Positions 54,175 to 63,300 of a stretch of 64,000 bases of DNA are shown piece after piece (position 1 is the first letter of the stretch; the number at the start of each line of letters is the position of its first letter). A model generated the notes under the pieces. The model was not told the DNA's origin. It saw nothing but the letters and a program-made list of their open reading frames with translations, and did no database searches. The stretch covers positions 62,001 through 126,000 of the forward strand of contig NZ_RCYU01000003.1 of NCBI RefSeq assembly GCF_004166885.1, written 5' to 3'. Origin of the DNA: Streptococcus sp. bf_0095. Its GTDB lineage: Bacteria > Bacillota > Bacilli > Lactobacillales > Streptococcaceae. Made by a program: the position numbers and the translations under genes.

Positions 54175-56679
54175 ATGAGTATTACCTTAACCTACCCGAT
54201 TCGAGAAACACATGACAACCTAGCTCTGAAAAAGGATCATTCCGTTGTCGCTTTCTATCGAATCCCCAATACTCCCATCACCATTACGGATGATGAGAAA
54301 AAATGGAAACACAAAATTACTGTTGCGCAAATGATGAAAAAGCTCCAAAAGAACCAACACTTTGAAATTTCATTGCTTCCAAAAGATTATCTCCTAGAAG
54401 AAAAAATGCGGGACTTTTCCGATGCTCTAGCAGAGGACAGCCGTGAACTGGGAGAAGAATTGCTTCTTTACAGTGTTGAGCGTCTGACAGACGAGATGGA
54501 AATTCCTTATCAGTTTGACTGGGTGATTGGAGTCACCCTTCGCAAACAAAATCACGGGGCAACCATTAAAGACTTGGCCTATGAAAGCTTTACAGACTTT
54601 TCAGAAAAAATCGCAAAAGGATTTGGCTATGAGTTAGAACTGAGTCCAACTTGGTATCAAGAATATCAAAGTGACGAATTAACTATCTTTCAAGCCCTAT
54701 CTGTCCTTCGAGCACAGCGCCTCACCAATGAAGAACTCTTCTACTACCAGCGGATGCAATACCTCCGCTATATCCCTCACTACAAGAAAGAAGTGATCGC
54801 CAATCGTGCGTCTTTCAATATCACAGATACCTTGATTAAGGTCCTTAAAGGAGGCTTCCTTAAGCTCGAAAGCCCTTATGGATCCTCCTTTGTGACCATT
54901 CTTCCTGTTGGAAAGTTTCCCGTTCAGTTTAATGGTTTTCACTTGGGAGAATTCATCCAGCGCTTGAATTTTCCAGTTGAGTTACGAATCAAATCTGAGT
55001 TCATTGATACTAGTAAAATTAAAGGCAAGATGGGACGCTCCAACACTCGTTATCGAAACATTATGGAAGAAGCTGAGAATACCGACACCGTCCAACAAGA
55101 TGAAATCATTATGGGATCTATCTCTCTAAAAGATCTGATGCGTAAAGTCGGAAACAAAGAAGATATTATTGAATATGGAGCCTACTTGATTGTCTCAGCT
55201 TCAAGTGTTCACCAGCTCCGCCAAAGACGACAAGTGGTCCTTAACTATTTTGATGATATGGGAGTTGAGATTAGTGAAGCCTCACAAGATGGCCCCTATC
55301 TCTTTCAAGCCCTCCTATACGGGGAACCTCTTCAAAAGAAAACTCGTACCTGGACTCACATGGTAACACCTCGAGGCTTTGCGGAACTCATGCCCTTTAC
55401 CAATACCACTTCTGGAAATAGAATTGGTTGGTATATCGGCCGGGTTGATAACTGGACGGGACGCTGGGACTCCATCTCAAAAGCTATCGAATCATCAAAA
55501 AATATCGTCCTCTACAATGCGACAGTCGGAAATAAAGAAGATATTGCAGGAAAAATCACCAAGAACCCTCATATCATTATCACTGGGGCAACAGGCCAAG
55601 GAAAATCTTTCCTCGCTCAGATTATCTTTTTAAGTGTCGCTTTACAGAATGTTAAAACCCTCTACATTGACCCGAAACGCGAACTTAGAAATCACTACCA
55701 AAAAGTGATTAGTTCTCCAGAATTTGCAAGACTTTACCCTGAACGCAAGAAACAGATTGAGAACTTTAATTTTGTGACGCTGGATAGCTCACTACCTTCA
55801 AACTACGGAGTCTTGGATCCTATTGTAGTTCTTGATAAGGAACAAGCTGTAGAGGTCGCAAAGAATATGCTCGAGTTTCTTCTTCAAGCTGTAGATGATG
55901 TATCGATGGACCAAAAGACAGCTATTACAGAAGCCATCAATACCATTGTCGAACGTCGAGTAGCTGGTGAGTTAGTCGGCTTTAAACATGTTCTAAAAGT
56001 TTTAAGAGAGGCTGCTTCATCAAACATAGCCTCAGTCGGACGTTACTTAACATCCATTGTCAATAATTCAATTTTAGAGTTAGCTTTCTCAGACGGAACT
56101 ACAAAAGGTCTCAATTATGAGTCTCGTGTGACTGTTTTAGAGGTCAATAATCTCAAACTCCCAAAGGACGATTCCACAAAAATTTCAGATCATGAACGGA
56201 ACTCTATCGCCCTAATGTTTGCGCTTGGGGCCTTTTGTACTCACTTTGGAGAACGCAATGAACACGAAGATACCATTGAGTTCTTTGACGAAGCCTGGAT
56301 CCTTATGAAGTCCGCAGAAGGAAAAGCGGTTATCAAAAATATGCGCCGGATTGGACGCTCTAAAAACAATACCCTTGCTCTTATTACTCAGTCTGTGCAT
56401 GATGCGGAAAATGACGATGATACAACAGGTTTTGGGACAATCTTTGCCTTTTATGAAAAGTCTGAACGAGAAGATATATTGAAACACGTCAATCTGGAAG
56501 TGACTGAAAGTAACCTAGAATGGATTGATAATATGATCTCAGGTCAATGCCTTTATTCTGATGTCTACGGCAATCTCAATATGATTTCTGTTCACAACAT
56601 TTTTGAAGATATTGATATGCTTCTAAAACCAATGAAAGCTACAGTATCGTCAAGTCTTGAAAATAAATATGCTAGTTAA
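54175..56679 (+). CDS. VirB4-like conjugation ATPase (ConE, Tn916 Orf16 homologue)
   Basis: 834 residues from the ATG at 54175 (MSITLTYPIRETHDN), behind AAAAGGAGG; a frame extending to 54127 overlaps TcpE and is not used. Walker A IITGATGQGKSFLAQ (about 467-480), Walker B IEFFDEAWIL (about 700-709), and the VirB4 motifs between (YIDPKRELRN, TQSVHD). Powers the type IV secretion channel. Confidence 0.93.
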   Translation: MSITLTYPIRETHDNLALKKDHSVVAFYRIPNTPITITDDEKKWKHKITVAQMMKKLQKNQHFEISLLPKDYLLEEKMRDFSDALAEDSRELGEELLLYSVERLTDEMEIPYQFDWVIGVTLRKQNHGATIKDLAYESFTDFSEKIAKGFGYELELSPTWYQEYQSDELTIFQALSVLRAQRLTNEELFYYQRMQYLRYIPHYKKEVIANRASFNITDTLIKVLKGGFLKLESPYGSSFVTILPVGKFPVQFNGFHLGEFIQRLNFPVELRIKSEFIDTSKIKGKMGRSNTRYRNIMEEAENTDTVQQDEIIMGSISLKDLMRKVGNKEDIIEYGAYLIVSASSVHQLRQRRQVVLNYFDDMGVEISEASQDGPYLFQALLYGEPLQKKTRTWTHMVTPRGFAELMPFTNTTSGNRIGWYIGRVDNWTGRWDSISKAIESSKNIVLYNATVGNKEDIAGKITKNPHIIITGATGQGKSFLAQIIFLSVALQNVKTLYIDPKRELRNHYQKVISSPEFARLYPERKKQIENFNFVTLDSSLPSNYGVLDPIVVLDKEQAVEVAKNMLEFLLQAVDDVSMDQKTAITEAINTIVERRVAGELVGFKHVLKVLREAASSNIASVGRYLTSIVNNSILELAFSDGTTKGLNYESRVTVLEVNNLKLPKDDSTKISDHERNSIALMFALGAFCTHFGERNEHEDTIEFFDEAWILMKSAEGKAVIKNMRRIGRSKNNTLALITQSVHDAENDDDTTGFGTIFAFYEKSEREDILKHVNLEVTESNLEWIDNMISGQCLYSDVYGNLNMISVHNIFEDIDMLLKPMKATVSSSLENKYAS

Positions 56680-56691
56680 GGAGGTGAATCC

Positions 56692-58608
56692 ATGCAAGAA
56701 GCTTTTGAGAAATTAAGAGGAGTCGATATCTTCTCTCTTAAGTCCTATATGGAGCCGACTAGCTTTGGGTCTTTCAATGGGGCTTGGGTCTTAATTAACG
56801 AACTCTTCGTCAACTTCTTCTTTTTCATTCTCAATGCGGTAGTTGGTTTCTTCTCTCTCTTAATTCGTGTATTAGAAAGTGTTGATTTATACTCTGCTTA
56901 TAAGAACTACGTTTATAAAGGAGCTAGTAAAATCTGGAATGGTTTCACCGGTTCCACACATGGTGGAATTACAAGTGGTTCCTTGATTTCTATTTTGTTA
57001 TTAGGACTTTCCTTTTATCTCTTCTACCAGTATTTCTTCTCAAAAGGAAGTTTCACAAGAACTATGATTCATGTCTGTATGGTGATACTTCTTGGCTTTA
57101 GTTACTTTGGGACCATCGCTGGAACATCTGGAGGTCTCTATTTACTAGATACCATCAACTCCGTTTCCAAAGATGTCTCTTCCAAGATTTCAAACATCGA
57201 GATTAACTATGGAAAAGAGAAATCCCTAAAAGTTGGGGAGACAATGGCAGATAACTATATAGCAGAAACATCTTATAAGGCCTATGTCTTTGTCAATACA
57301 GGTCAGGAAAATGGGAAATACAAGAATAGTCAAAACGGAAAAGAGGAGAATTTTGATGATAGTCAAGTTCTTGGAACAGGAGATAAGAATGGGAATTTCA
57401 AACCTGTAAAAGCCAAAACTCGCATAGACTATTTAGACAAAATGGGAGATGGTGCTAATGAAGATTCAGAAGAAAACCGTTGGGTATCGGCTATGCCAGA
57501 CTTCATCTTTATTCGCATGTTCTATGTCATCTTTAAAATTGTAGAGGCCTTTGTCTTAGCGATTCCAGTTATCTTGATTCAGCTCTTAAATGTCCTGGCT
57601 CAACTCTTAGTTCTCATGATGATTCTGCTCTTTCCGATTGTCCTTCTCGTATCTTTTATCCCTCGGATGCAAGATCTGATTTTCGGAGTTTTAAAAGTCA
57701 TGTTTGGAGGTCTAGCATTTCCAGCAATTACAAGTCTTTTAACTCTTCTCATCTTTTACATCGAAAAGCTCTTAGAAAATTTAGTTACCAGTGGCTTTGA
57801 TAAAGTTTTAAAAACTCTGCCTTCTCTTATCCTATTCGGCCTTGTCTTTAAACTCTTAGTATCCGTTGTTTCTAAAGGCACCATTTACATTCTTATGTGG
57901 AAGTACAAGGCAGAATTGATTCAATTCATTTTAGGGTCCAAAGCCCGTATGATGGCAAATGACCTCGGAAATCGTATGGAGCATGGAATGACTCGAACAA
58001 AAGAGGTTGCCTCTCAAGTTCCAACTCGCAGTCTTTCAACCGCTCAACACTTAGGAAATTTCGCCTTAGCTGGAGCAGGAATTGGAGCAGGAATGCTCAT
58101 GCATTCGAAAGATCACTTCCAACAAGTAGGCTCTTTCTTTACTCAGAAAGACACGATGCCGGAAGAAGATTTCGAACCAGATATCCCAACTGAAACACCT
58201 CTTGAACAAGAGAGCACAGTAGCTCCTAAAATTAAAACAGAGAATGAGAGTGAGAGCACGCCTACTTCAAAAAAATCAAATCTACAAGAAAGAACGCCAG
58301 AACAGCCTAGCGGAAAAGTGGAAATATCTATTCAAGCTGAGCGACCTTCTACTACAGAAGATGAATTCCATACACTAAAAGAAGAATGGATTTCCCCATT
58401 TAAACAACACCGAATCAATTCACTGGAACGTGAACTAGATAAATATAAAGATCCGAAAGCTATGTATAAAGCTCAAGGATCCAATGCCTTTACTCGTGCC
58501 TATCGAAAGACTATGACACGAGATGATAAATTACGAACAAATATTGAACGAAGAAACAAACTAACAGAACGGCTCAATCAATTGAGAGGAGAATACAATG
58601 AATATTAG
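56692..58608 (+). CDS. VirB6-like channel protein (ConG, Tn916 Orf15 homologue)
   Basis: 638 residues. About seven hydrophobic segments between residues 35 and 410 (for example FFFFILNAVVGFFSLLIRVL, LVLMMILLFPIVLLVSFIP), with an extracytoplasmic loop at about 160-265. The last 180 residues are a hydrophilic, Glu/Lys/Pro-rich cytoplasmic tail ending in helices. Size and place match Orf15/ConG. Overlaps the next start by 11 bp. Confidence 0.85.
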   Translation: MQEAFEKLRGVDIFSLKSYMEPTSFGSFNGAWVLINELFVNFFFFILNAVVGFFSLLIRVLESVDLYSAYKNYVYKGASKIWNGFTGSTHGGITSGSLISILLLGLSFYLFYQYFFSKGSFTRTMIHVCMVILLGFSYFGTIAGTSGGLYLLDTINSVSKDVSSKISNIEINYGKEKSLKVGETMADNYIAETSYKAYVFVNTGQENGKYKNSQNGKEENFDDSQVLGTGDKNGNFKPVKAKTRIDYLDKMGDGANEDSEENRWVSAMPDFIFIRMFYVIFKIVEAFVLAIPVILIQLLNVLAQLLVLMMILLFPIVLLVSFIPRMQDLIFGVLKVMFGGLAFPAITSLLTLLIFYIEKLLENLVTSGFDKVLKTLPSLILFGLVFKLLVSVVSKGTIYILMWKYKAELIQFILGSKARMMANDLGNRMEHGMTRTKEVASQVPTRSLSTAQHLGNFALAGAGIGAGMLMHSKDHFQQVGSFFTQKDTMPEEDFEPDIPTETPLEQESTVAPKIKTENESESTPTSKKSNLQERTPEQPSGKVEISIQAERPSTTEDEFHTLKEEWISPFKQHRINSLERELDKYKDPKAMYKAQGSNAFTRAYRKTMTRDDKLRTNIERRNKLTERLNQLRGEYNEY

Positions 58609-58822
58609 AATTCATTCAAGAACAGCTTTCCCAAGGATTCTTGAAGAAACTCTTTTTCAAACTTACCAAGAAGGGAAACGCTCAGTCGATTTCCTTCTTT
58701 TGTTTCCTGTTAAAGAACGTGAAAAAGACTCTATACTGGATCAAGTCAAAGCTCATTCTGTCGTACTAGATGCCAAGTGGCGCTTTGGGACAGTGCTATT
58801 CACGGCTTATATCAAACACTAA
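58598..58822 (+). CDS. Small conjugation-module protein
   Basis: 74 residues, basic alpha/beta (LEETLFQTYQEGKRSVDFLL). Overlaps the VirB6-like gene by 11 bp with a GAGGAG ribosome site inside it, so translation is coupled. Lies where ICEBs1 has small genes between conG and cwlT. No function known. Confidence 0.65.
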   Translation: MNIRIHSRTAFPRILEETLFQTYQEGKRSVDFLLLFPVKEREKDSILDQVKAHSVVLDAKWRFGTVLFTAYIKH

Positions 58823-58838
58823 CTAGAAAGGAGGTCCT

Positions 58839-59945
58839 ATGAAGAAATTAAAATGGTTTTTACTGGTTGGACTAATCCCCATCATTCTCCCCTTTCTTCT
58901 CATTATCATTCTTGCGGTTGCCACAGCAGGAAGTCCGACTGGAGGATCTGAGTTGGAAGGAGCCACCTATGCGGAACACTGGTCCTCTGGAGATCCATAT
59001 ACACACAATCTATTAGTTCATCGATATGGCATTACAGCAGCTCAACTAGACGGATTTTTAGACACTTTAGGGATCTCCTATGATAAGAACCGGATTAACG
59101 GGAAAAAACTCCTAGAATGGGAGGCCAAATCCAATCTAGATGTCCGAGGTATCGTGGCAATTGCCTTAAATGAAAGCTCACTCGGAACTGCTGGAGTCGC
59201 AAGAAACCCTGGTGCCAACATGTTTGGTTATGGAGCATTTGATTCAAATCCTGAGAATGCCAACAATTTCAATGACGAGGTTGCCGTAGTTGCTCTAACC
59301 CAACAGACAATTATTGGAAATAAGAATGAAACCTTCAAAATTCAAGATGATAAGGCTCAAAAATATGCGAATGGTTCTTTGAATCAGACCGTTGATGGAG
59401 GTGTCTATTTTACAGATACTACAGGCTCTGGCAAACGTCGAGCTGAAACGATGAGAAAGCTAGATCAGTATATCGATGAACATGGTGGAACACCGAAAGC
59501 ACCAATCCAATTAACTGGAAAAACTCGAGATGGAGGAGGAGTTACTTCAAATGATATTCCGGTAGGATATAGTCTTACAAAAGCTATCGATACAAATGGA
59601 TATATCACTAGCACCTATCCATGGGGTGAATGTACTTGGTATGTCTTTAACCGTGGAAAACAAGTTGGGGTTAACTTTGATCCATTCATGGGAAATGGTG
59701 GCCAATGGATGAATAAGCCAGGCTTCACAACAACCCATACACCAACAGAACACTCTGCTCTATCATTTAGTCCTGGACAAGCTGGAGCTAATCCAATATA
59801 CGGGCATATTGCCTTTGTGGAGCAAGTTAAATCGGATGGGTCAATTCTTGTCTCAGAATGTAATGTGAAGGGAATTGGAGTGATTAGTTACCGTACATTT
59901 GATGCGGAAACTGCAAAACAATTTACCTATGTATTAGGACACTAG
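58839..59945 (+). CDS. Bifunctional cell-wall hydrolase with CHAP domain (CwlT, Orf14-type)
   Basis: 368 residues. N-terminal signal or anchor helix (about 5-30). A glucosaminidase/lysozyme-like domain follows (about 70-220) with IVAIALNESSLGTAG, in which the Glu is the likely acid, and NMFGYGAFD. Then a CHAP amidase/peptidase domain (about 245-368) with catalytic Cys in WGECTWYVFNRG, His in GHIAFVEQV and an acidic residue in LVSECN. It opens peptidoglycan for the mating pore. Last gene of the transfer operon. Confidence 0.88.
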   Translation: MKKLKWFLLVGLIPIILPFLLIIILAVATAGSPTGGSELEGATYAEHWSSGDPYTHNLLVHRYGITAAQLDGFLDTLGISYDKNRINGKKLLEWEAKSNLDVRGIVAIALNESSLGTAGVARNPGANMFGYGAFDSNPENANNFNDEVAVVALTQQTIIGNKNETFKIQDDKAQKYANGSLNQTVDGGVYFTDTTGSGKRRAETMRKLDQYIDEHGGTPKAPIQLTGKTRDGGGVTSNDIPVGYSLTKAIDTNGYITSTYPWGECTWYVFNRGKQVGVNFDPFMGNGGQWMNKPGFTTTHTPTEHSALSFSPGQAGANPIYGHIAFVEQVKSDGSILVSECNVKGIGVISYRTFDAETAKQFTYVLGH

Positions 59946-59960
59946 AAAGGAGAATTAATA

Positions 59961-60146
59961 ATGATAAATAATACGATATCACAAAAAGATTTGATTGAAA
60001 TGGGGTATAAGCAATACACAGCTATGCAGATTATCCACCAAGCAAGGAAATTGATGGTTAACAAAGGTTATAGTTTTTACGATCGAAAACGTTTGATGGT
60101 TGTGCCTAAAAGTGCAGTCTCAGAAGTATTGGGAGTGGAATTGTAG
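59961..60146 (+). CDS. xis: Excisionase-like protein (DUF3173)
   Basis: 61 residues, winged-helix type (MINNTISQKDLIEMGYKQYT, DRKRLMVVPKSAVSEVLG). Small DUF3173 proteins directly before the integrase act as the recombination directionality factor in this ICE group. GAAAGGAGAA precedes the start. The stop is one base before the integrase ATG. Confidence 0.82.
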   Translation: MINNTISQKDLIEMGYKQYTAMQIIHQARKLMVNKGYSFYDRKRLMVVPKSAVSEVLGVEL

Positions 60147-60147
60147 T

Positions 60148-61278
60148 ATGGCAAGTATTAGATATTTAAAACGAGGTAAAAAGAATCTTTGGACCTATAC
60201 TATAAGGGATGAAACAAGTAAGACAATTGCTTATAAAAGTGGCTTTGAAACAAAGAAAAAAGCTCAAATAGAAGCAGAAAAATTGTTAAGAAAGTTGAAT
60301 CGTGGATACAGTCTTGATGGTAAAATGACACTTTATCAACTATATCAAGAGTGGCTTAATTTAAAAATACTACCTAGTAAACGCAGTCAAACGACAAAAA
60401 AGAAGTACATTTTAAGAAAAGAAGTCATTAGAAAATTATTTGGAGAGACTCCTGTTTCGCAAATAAAACCTAGTAAATATCAACGTATCATGAATGATTA
60501 TGGTAAAACTGTAACACGAAACACATTAAGTAGACTTCATACTAGTATTCAAGAATGTATTAAAACGGCACAAGCAGATAAAGTTTTCCTAGAAGATTTT
60601 ACTTATTTTGCGGAATTATTTTCATCAAAAGAGTCCCAGGCTATAGAAGATAAGTATATTCATAGCGAGAAAGATTTCAACACTATCATTAACCATTTTA
60701 AGCAAAAAATGGATTATAGAAGATCAGTTGTTCCTTTTGTAATTTATATGCTTTTTAAAACAGGTATGAGGTTTGGAGAATTAATCGCTTTAACCTGGGA
60801 AGATGTAGAGTTTGATGAAAAAGTAATTACAACATACAGACGATACAATACGACGATTTGTCAATTTGTTCCACCCAAAAATAAAACATCTATTCGGAGT
60901 ATTCCGATAGGTGAAGAAGAGCTTGAAGTATTGAAATTGTTGCAGAAGGAACAAGAAGTAGTGAATACAGATCTTGGAATTATCAATAATGAAAACTTTG
61001 TTTTTCAACATTATGGCTATGTGCAAGAAATTCCAAATATTGCAACAGTTAATAAAGCATTAAAGAAGACTTTGACTGAATTAGAGATTACACCAATTAT
61101 TACTACAAAAGGCACAAGGCATACTTATGGTAGCTATTTGTGGCATAATCAAATTGATTTGGGAGTAATTGCAAAAATTCTAGGACATAAAGATATTTCA
61201 ATGTTAGTAGAAGTATATGGTCATACACTACAAGAGAAGATCAATGAAGAATTTGATAACGTTAGAAAACTTTTGTAA
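60148..61278 (+). CDS. int: Tyrosine integrase of the ICE
   Basis: 376 residues from the ATG at 60148; a frame reaching back to 60100 overlaps xis and is not used. N-terminal arm-binding domain (SIRYLKRGKKNLWTYTIRDE), SAM-like core-binding domain (about 60-165), catalytic domain with Arg about 208 (TGMRFGELIAL), R324-H325 (GTRHTYGSYL), LGHKDIS and nucleophile Y357 (EVYGHT). It ends 5 bp before the TTGGTACAAA repeat of att-like site 4, the usual arrangement for an integrase acting on the adjacent att. Confidence 0.94.
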   Translation: MASIRYLKRGKKNLWTYTIRDETSKTIAYKSGFETKKKAQIEAEKLLRKLNRGYSLDGKMTLYQLYQEWLNLKILPSKRSQTTKKKYILRKEVIRKLFGETPVSQIKPSKYQRIMNDYGKTVTRNTLSRLHTSIQECIKTAQADKVFLEDFTYFAELFSSKESQAIEDKYIHSEKDFNTIINHFKQKMDYRRSVVPFVIYMLFKTGMRFGELIALTWEDVEFDEKVITTYRRYNTTICQFVPPKNKTSIRSIPIGEEELEVLKLLQKEQEVVNTDLGIINNENFVFQHYGYVQEIPNIATVNKALKKTLTELEITPIITTKGTRHTYGSYLWHNQIDLGVIAKILGHKDISMLVEVYGHTLQEKINEEFDNVRKLL

Positions 61279-61282
61279 TTAT

Positions 61283-61473
61283 TTGGTACAAAAAACAAAA
61301 TGACAAACAAAAAAGCTTGATATATCAGGCTTCCTGTTGATTTATTGGATGCCCCCTACATGAATTTGTAAAAATTTTTCATATTGAAAGTAATCAAAAA
61401 TGTTGGAATTTAAATGAATTTCGGAAGGTGCTCTTAGGTATTTTCAATGTCATGATTTAAAAATGGGGCAAAA
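61283..61473 (+). repeat. att-like site 4, right end of the ICE
   Basis: TTGGTACAAA at 61283-61292, minus-strand terminator remnant, core TGCCCCCTACA (61350-61360), then one GGGGCAAAA at 61465-61473 that belongs to the next segment. Confidence 0.78.
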
Positions 61474-61531
61474 ACGAATGACTCATAAAGGTTTCTTACT
61501 TGGTTTGAAAACCTATAATACCTAATGATTA

Positions 61532-61540
61532 TGCTATACT
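61532..61540 (+). promoter_or_regulatory. Extended -10 promoter of immunity paralogue 4
   Basis: TGCTATACT about 57 bp before the ATG. The surrounding 110 bp recur at 35505-35610, where the gene body has been lost. Confidence 0.5.
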
Positions 61541-61596
61541 GGAGATATAGTGTTGTTATAAATAAAAATCAGTGTGAGACTAAATCGGAGGAAAAT

Positions 61597-62136
61597 ATGC
61601 TAGAAAACTTTATAAAAGAGGTGGATATGCCCCAAGAAGTGATTGAAAAATACAAGGACCAAGTCCCTGCTGAGTTAGTTCAGATTTGGCAAGAGGATGG
61701 TCTTGGAACCTTTTTAGATGGTTATCTAAAAGTCATCAATCCAGATGATTATCTTGAGCTTCTCCAAGATAGTTATTTCAGAGGAGATGTCGCTTTTCCT
61801 ATGTTCGTAACAGCGTTTGGAGATATTGTTACTTGGGAAAAGAACGCCTATGTGGGAATTGTCCAATATAATATTCAGGATTTGGATATTATTTGTAAGG
61901 GGATGGATTTATTCGTTCAATATTTAGATAACGAATATATTACAAAAAAATTTGAACTTGATTTATATAGACAAGCTGTGTCAAAACATGGTGCTCTGTC
62001 TTATAACCAGTGTTTCGGTTTTGTTCCTCTCCTGGCATTAGGAGGCTTTAAAGATGTGGATCACATGGATAAAGTTAAAGTCCTGGAGCACATTTACCTC
62101 ATGTACCAACTCACAGGCGGAGTAATGGACGATTGA
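61597..62136 (+). CDS. GAD-like/DUF1851 immunity protein, paralogue 4
   Basis: 179 residues from the ATG at 61597 behind CGGAGG; a longer frame to 61525 runs through the promoter. The variable middle (CKGMDLFVQYLDNEYITKKF) equals that of paralogue 2, but here the fixed positions are intact (KHGALSYNQ, GFKDVDHMD). Good promoter and ribosome site, so this is the likely functional version of that specificity type. Confidence 0.8.
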   Translation: MLENFIKEVDMPQEVIEKYKDQVPAELVQIWQEDGLGTFLDGYLKVINPDDYLELLQDSYFRGDVAFPMFVTAFGDIVTWEKNAYVGIVQYNIQDLDIICKGMDLFVQYLDNEYITKKFELDLYRQAVSKHGALSYNQCFGFVPLLALGGFKDVDHMDKVKVLEHIYLMYQLTGGVMDD

Positions 62137-62177
62137 TAAAAAAGAGCCACCTTCGAGGCGGAGTTTTGGAAAATAGA
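62137..62177 (+). repeat. Recombination scar: damaged immunity terminator joined to an LXG toxin 3' end
   Basis: After the paralogue 4 stop the hairpin begins (GAGCCACCTTCGAGG), then the sequence switches to CGGAGTTTTGGAAAATAG (62160-62177). That is exactly the last five codons and stop (RSFGK) of the LXG toxin gene as at 33493-33510, followed by the same gap and start of the Imm22-like gene. Confidence 0.85.
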
Positions 62178-62187
62178 AAGGATAATT

Positions 62188-62568
62188 ATGGAAACAGAAA
62201 ACACAGTGTCAATTTGGATTGGCAACTTTGCTACTAAGTTAGATTTAGATGAGTTTATAAATTTGAAATATGATGAAGAAGGAGAGGTGGTTCCTTCATT
62301 GTTTTATAATCAATACAATATTGATATTGATGACATTGATGATTACTTAATTGAAAAAGAAGTTTTTGAAATCAGCTTTACAAATTTGTTTGACATGCTA
62401 AAGGAGGCATCCTATAATAATATTATTGTAAACAATTTAAAGCAAAAAGGCATAAATCCCAATATTGAACCCAATAATGCGTTGATTTTGATATATAATT
62501 ATCAGTTTGATAGCAATACTTTACGAACAATTAACACAGAATTTATAGCGACTGTAGAGTACAAATAA
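62188..62568 (+). CDS. Imm22-like immunity protein, copy 2 (orphan)
   Basis: 126 residues, differing from copy 1 (33522) at about ten positions, for example FYNQ/FYDQ, FEIS/FETS, KEASYNNIIVN/KGASYDNVIIN, VEYK/VKYK. The changes are mostly conservative and the frame is kept, so selection for function is likely. No toxin is next to it beyond the 18-bp tail of one. It keeps the original ribosome site. Confidence 0.75.
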   Translation: METENTVSIWIGNFATKLDLDEFINLKYDEEGEVVPSLFYNQYNIDIDDIDDYLIEKEVFEISFTNLFDMLKEASYNNIIVNNLKQKGINPNIEPNNALILIYNYQFDSNTLRTINTEFIATVEYK

Positions 62569-62654
62569 TTAGAAGATAAAAATGAATCGAGTTACATTTT
62601 ATAGAGTAATTGGAGTGGTTAAATTCACAATCTAAAATCAAGAAAGAGGAAAAC

Positions 62655-63197
62655 ATGTTAGACAACTTTATAAAAGTGGCAGATATGCCCCAAGAAGTCA
62701 TTGAAAAATACAAAGATCAAGTTCCAACTGAGTTAGTTCAAATTTGGCAGGAAGATGGTCTGGGAACCTTTTTAGATGGTTATCTAAAAGTTATCAATCC
62801 AGATGACTATCTAGAGCTTCTCCAAGATAGTTATTTCAGAGGAGACGTCGCTTTTCCTATGTTCGTAACAGCATTTGGAGATATTATTACTTGGGAAGAG
62901 AATGCCTATGTGGGAATTGTCCAATATAATATTCAGGATTTGGATATTATGATTAAGCGTATGGATCGTTTCATAGAGTATGTTGATGATGAAGATTTTA
63001 AAGACGATTATTTCGATATTCCACTCTACAAAAAAGCTGTTGCCAAACATGGGCAATTGGCCTACGATGAATGTTTCGGTTTTGTTCCTTTGCTAGCTTT
63101 GGGAGGCTTTAAAGATGTGGATCACATGGATAAAGTAAAAGTCCTAGAGCACATTTACCTCATGTACCAGCTTACAGGCGGAGTGATGGACGATTGA
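62655..63197 (+). CDS. GAD-like/DUF1851 immunity protein, paralogue 5
   Basis: 180 residues from the ATG at 62655 (MLDNFIKVADMPQEV), behind AAAGAGGAAAAC. Middle region LDIMIKRMDRFIEYVDDEDF is unique and one residue longer than in the others. The part after it (YFDIPLYKKAVAKHGQLAYDE) matches paralogue 1 and not 2-4. So the family mixes at least two right-hand halves with several middles. It follows Imm22 copy 2 with the same 86-bp spacer that separates Imm22 copy 1 from paralogue 2. Confidence 0.8.
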   Translation: MLDNFIKVADMPQEVIEKYKDQVPTELVQIWQEDGLGTFLDGYLKVINPDDYLELLQDSYFRGDVAFPMFVTAFGDIITWEENAYVGIVQYNIQDLDIMIKRMDRFIEYVDDEDFKDDYFDIPLYKKAVAKHGQLAYDECFGFVPLLALGGFKDVDHMDKVKVLEHIYLMYQLTGGVMDD

Positions 63198-63205
63198 TAG
63201 ATAGG

Positions 63206-63229
63206 AACCACCCTCGCGGTGGTTTTTTC
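63206..63229 (+). terminator. Terminator of immunity paralogue 5
   Basis: AACCACC/GGTGGTT, loop CTCGC, TTTTTT. Confidence 0.85.
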
Positions 63230-63300
63230 GATGAAAACGAGTGTTAGATAAATAGTGAGTCTTTGGATGAGACTCGCTTATTTTGTTAATGTAAAATTTT

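Larger units (their letters stand above)
36981..61360. mobile_element. Integrative and conjugative element, ICEBs1/Tn916/ICESt superfamily, in tRNA-Lys
   Basis: About 24.4 kb between core copies TGCCCCCTGCA (36981) and TGCCCCCTACA (61350). Left third: defence and accessory cargo. Middle: repressor and promoter. Right half: oriT, coupling protein, MobT-type relaxase, TcpC, TcpE, VirB4, VirB6 and cell-wall hydrolase in ICEBs1 order, then xis and int at the right end. All core functions appear intact, except a possible frameshift in the first small gene. Confidence 0.85.

Noticed and set aside
36981..61360. Prophage instead of an ICE
   Set aside because: No capsid, tail, terminase or lysis genes; relaxase, VirB4, VirB6, TcpC, TcpE and coupling protein are all present.
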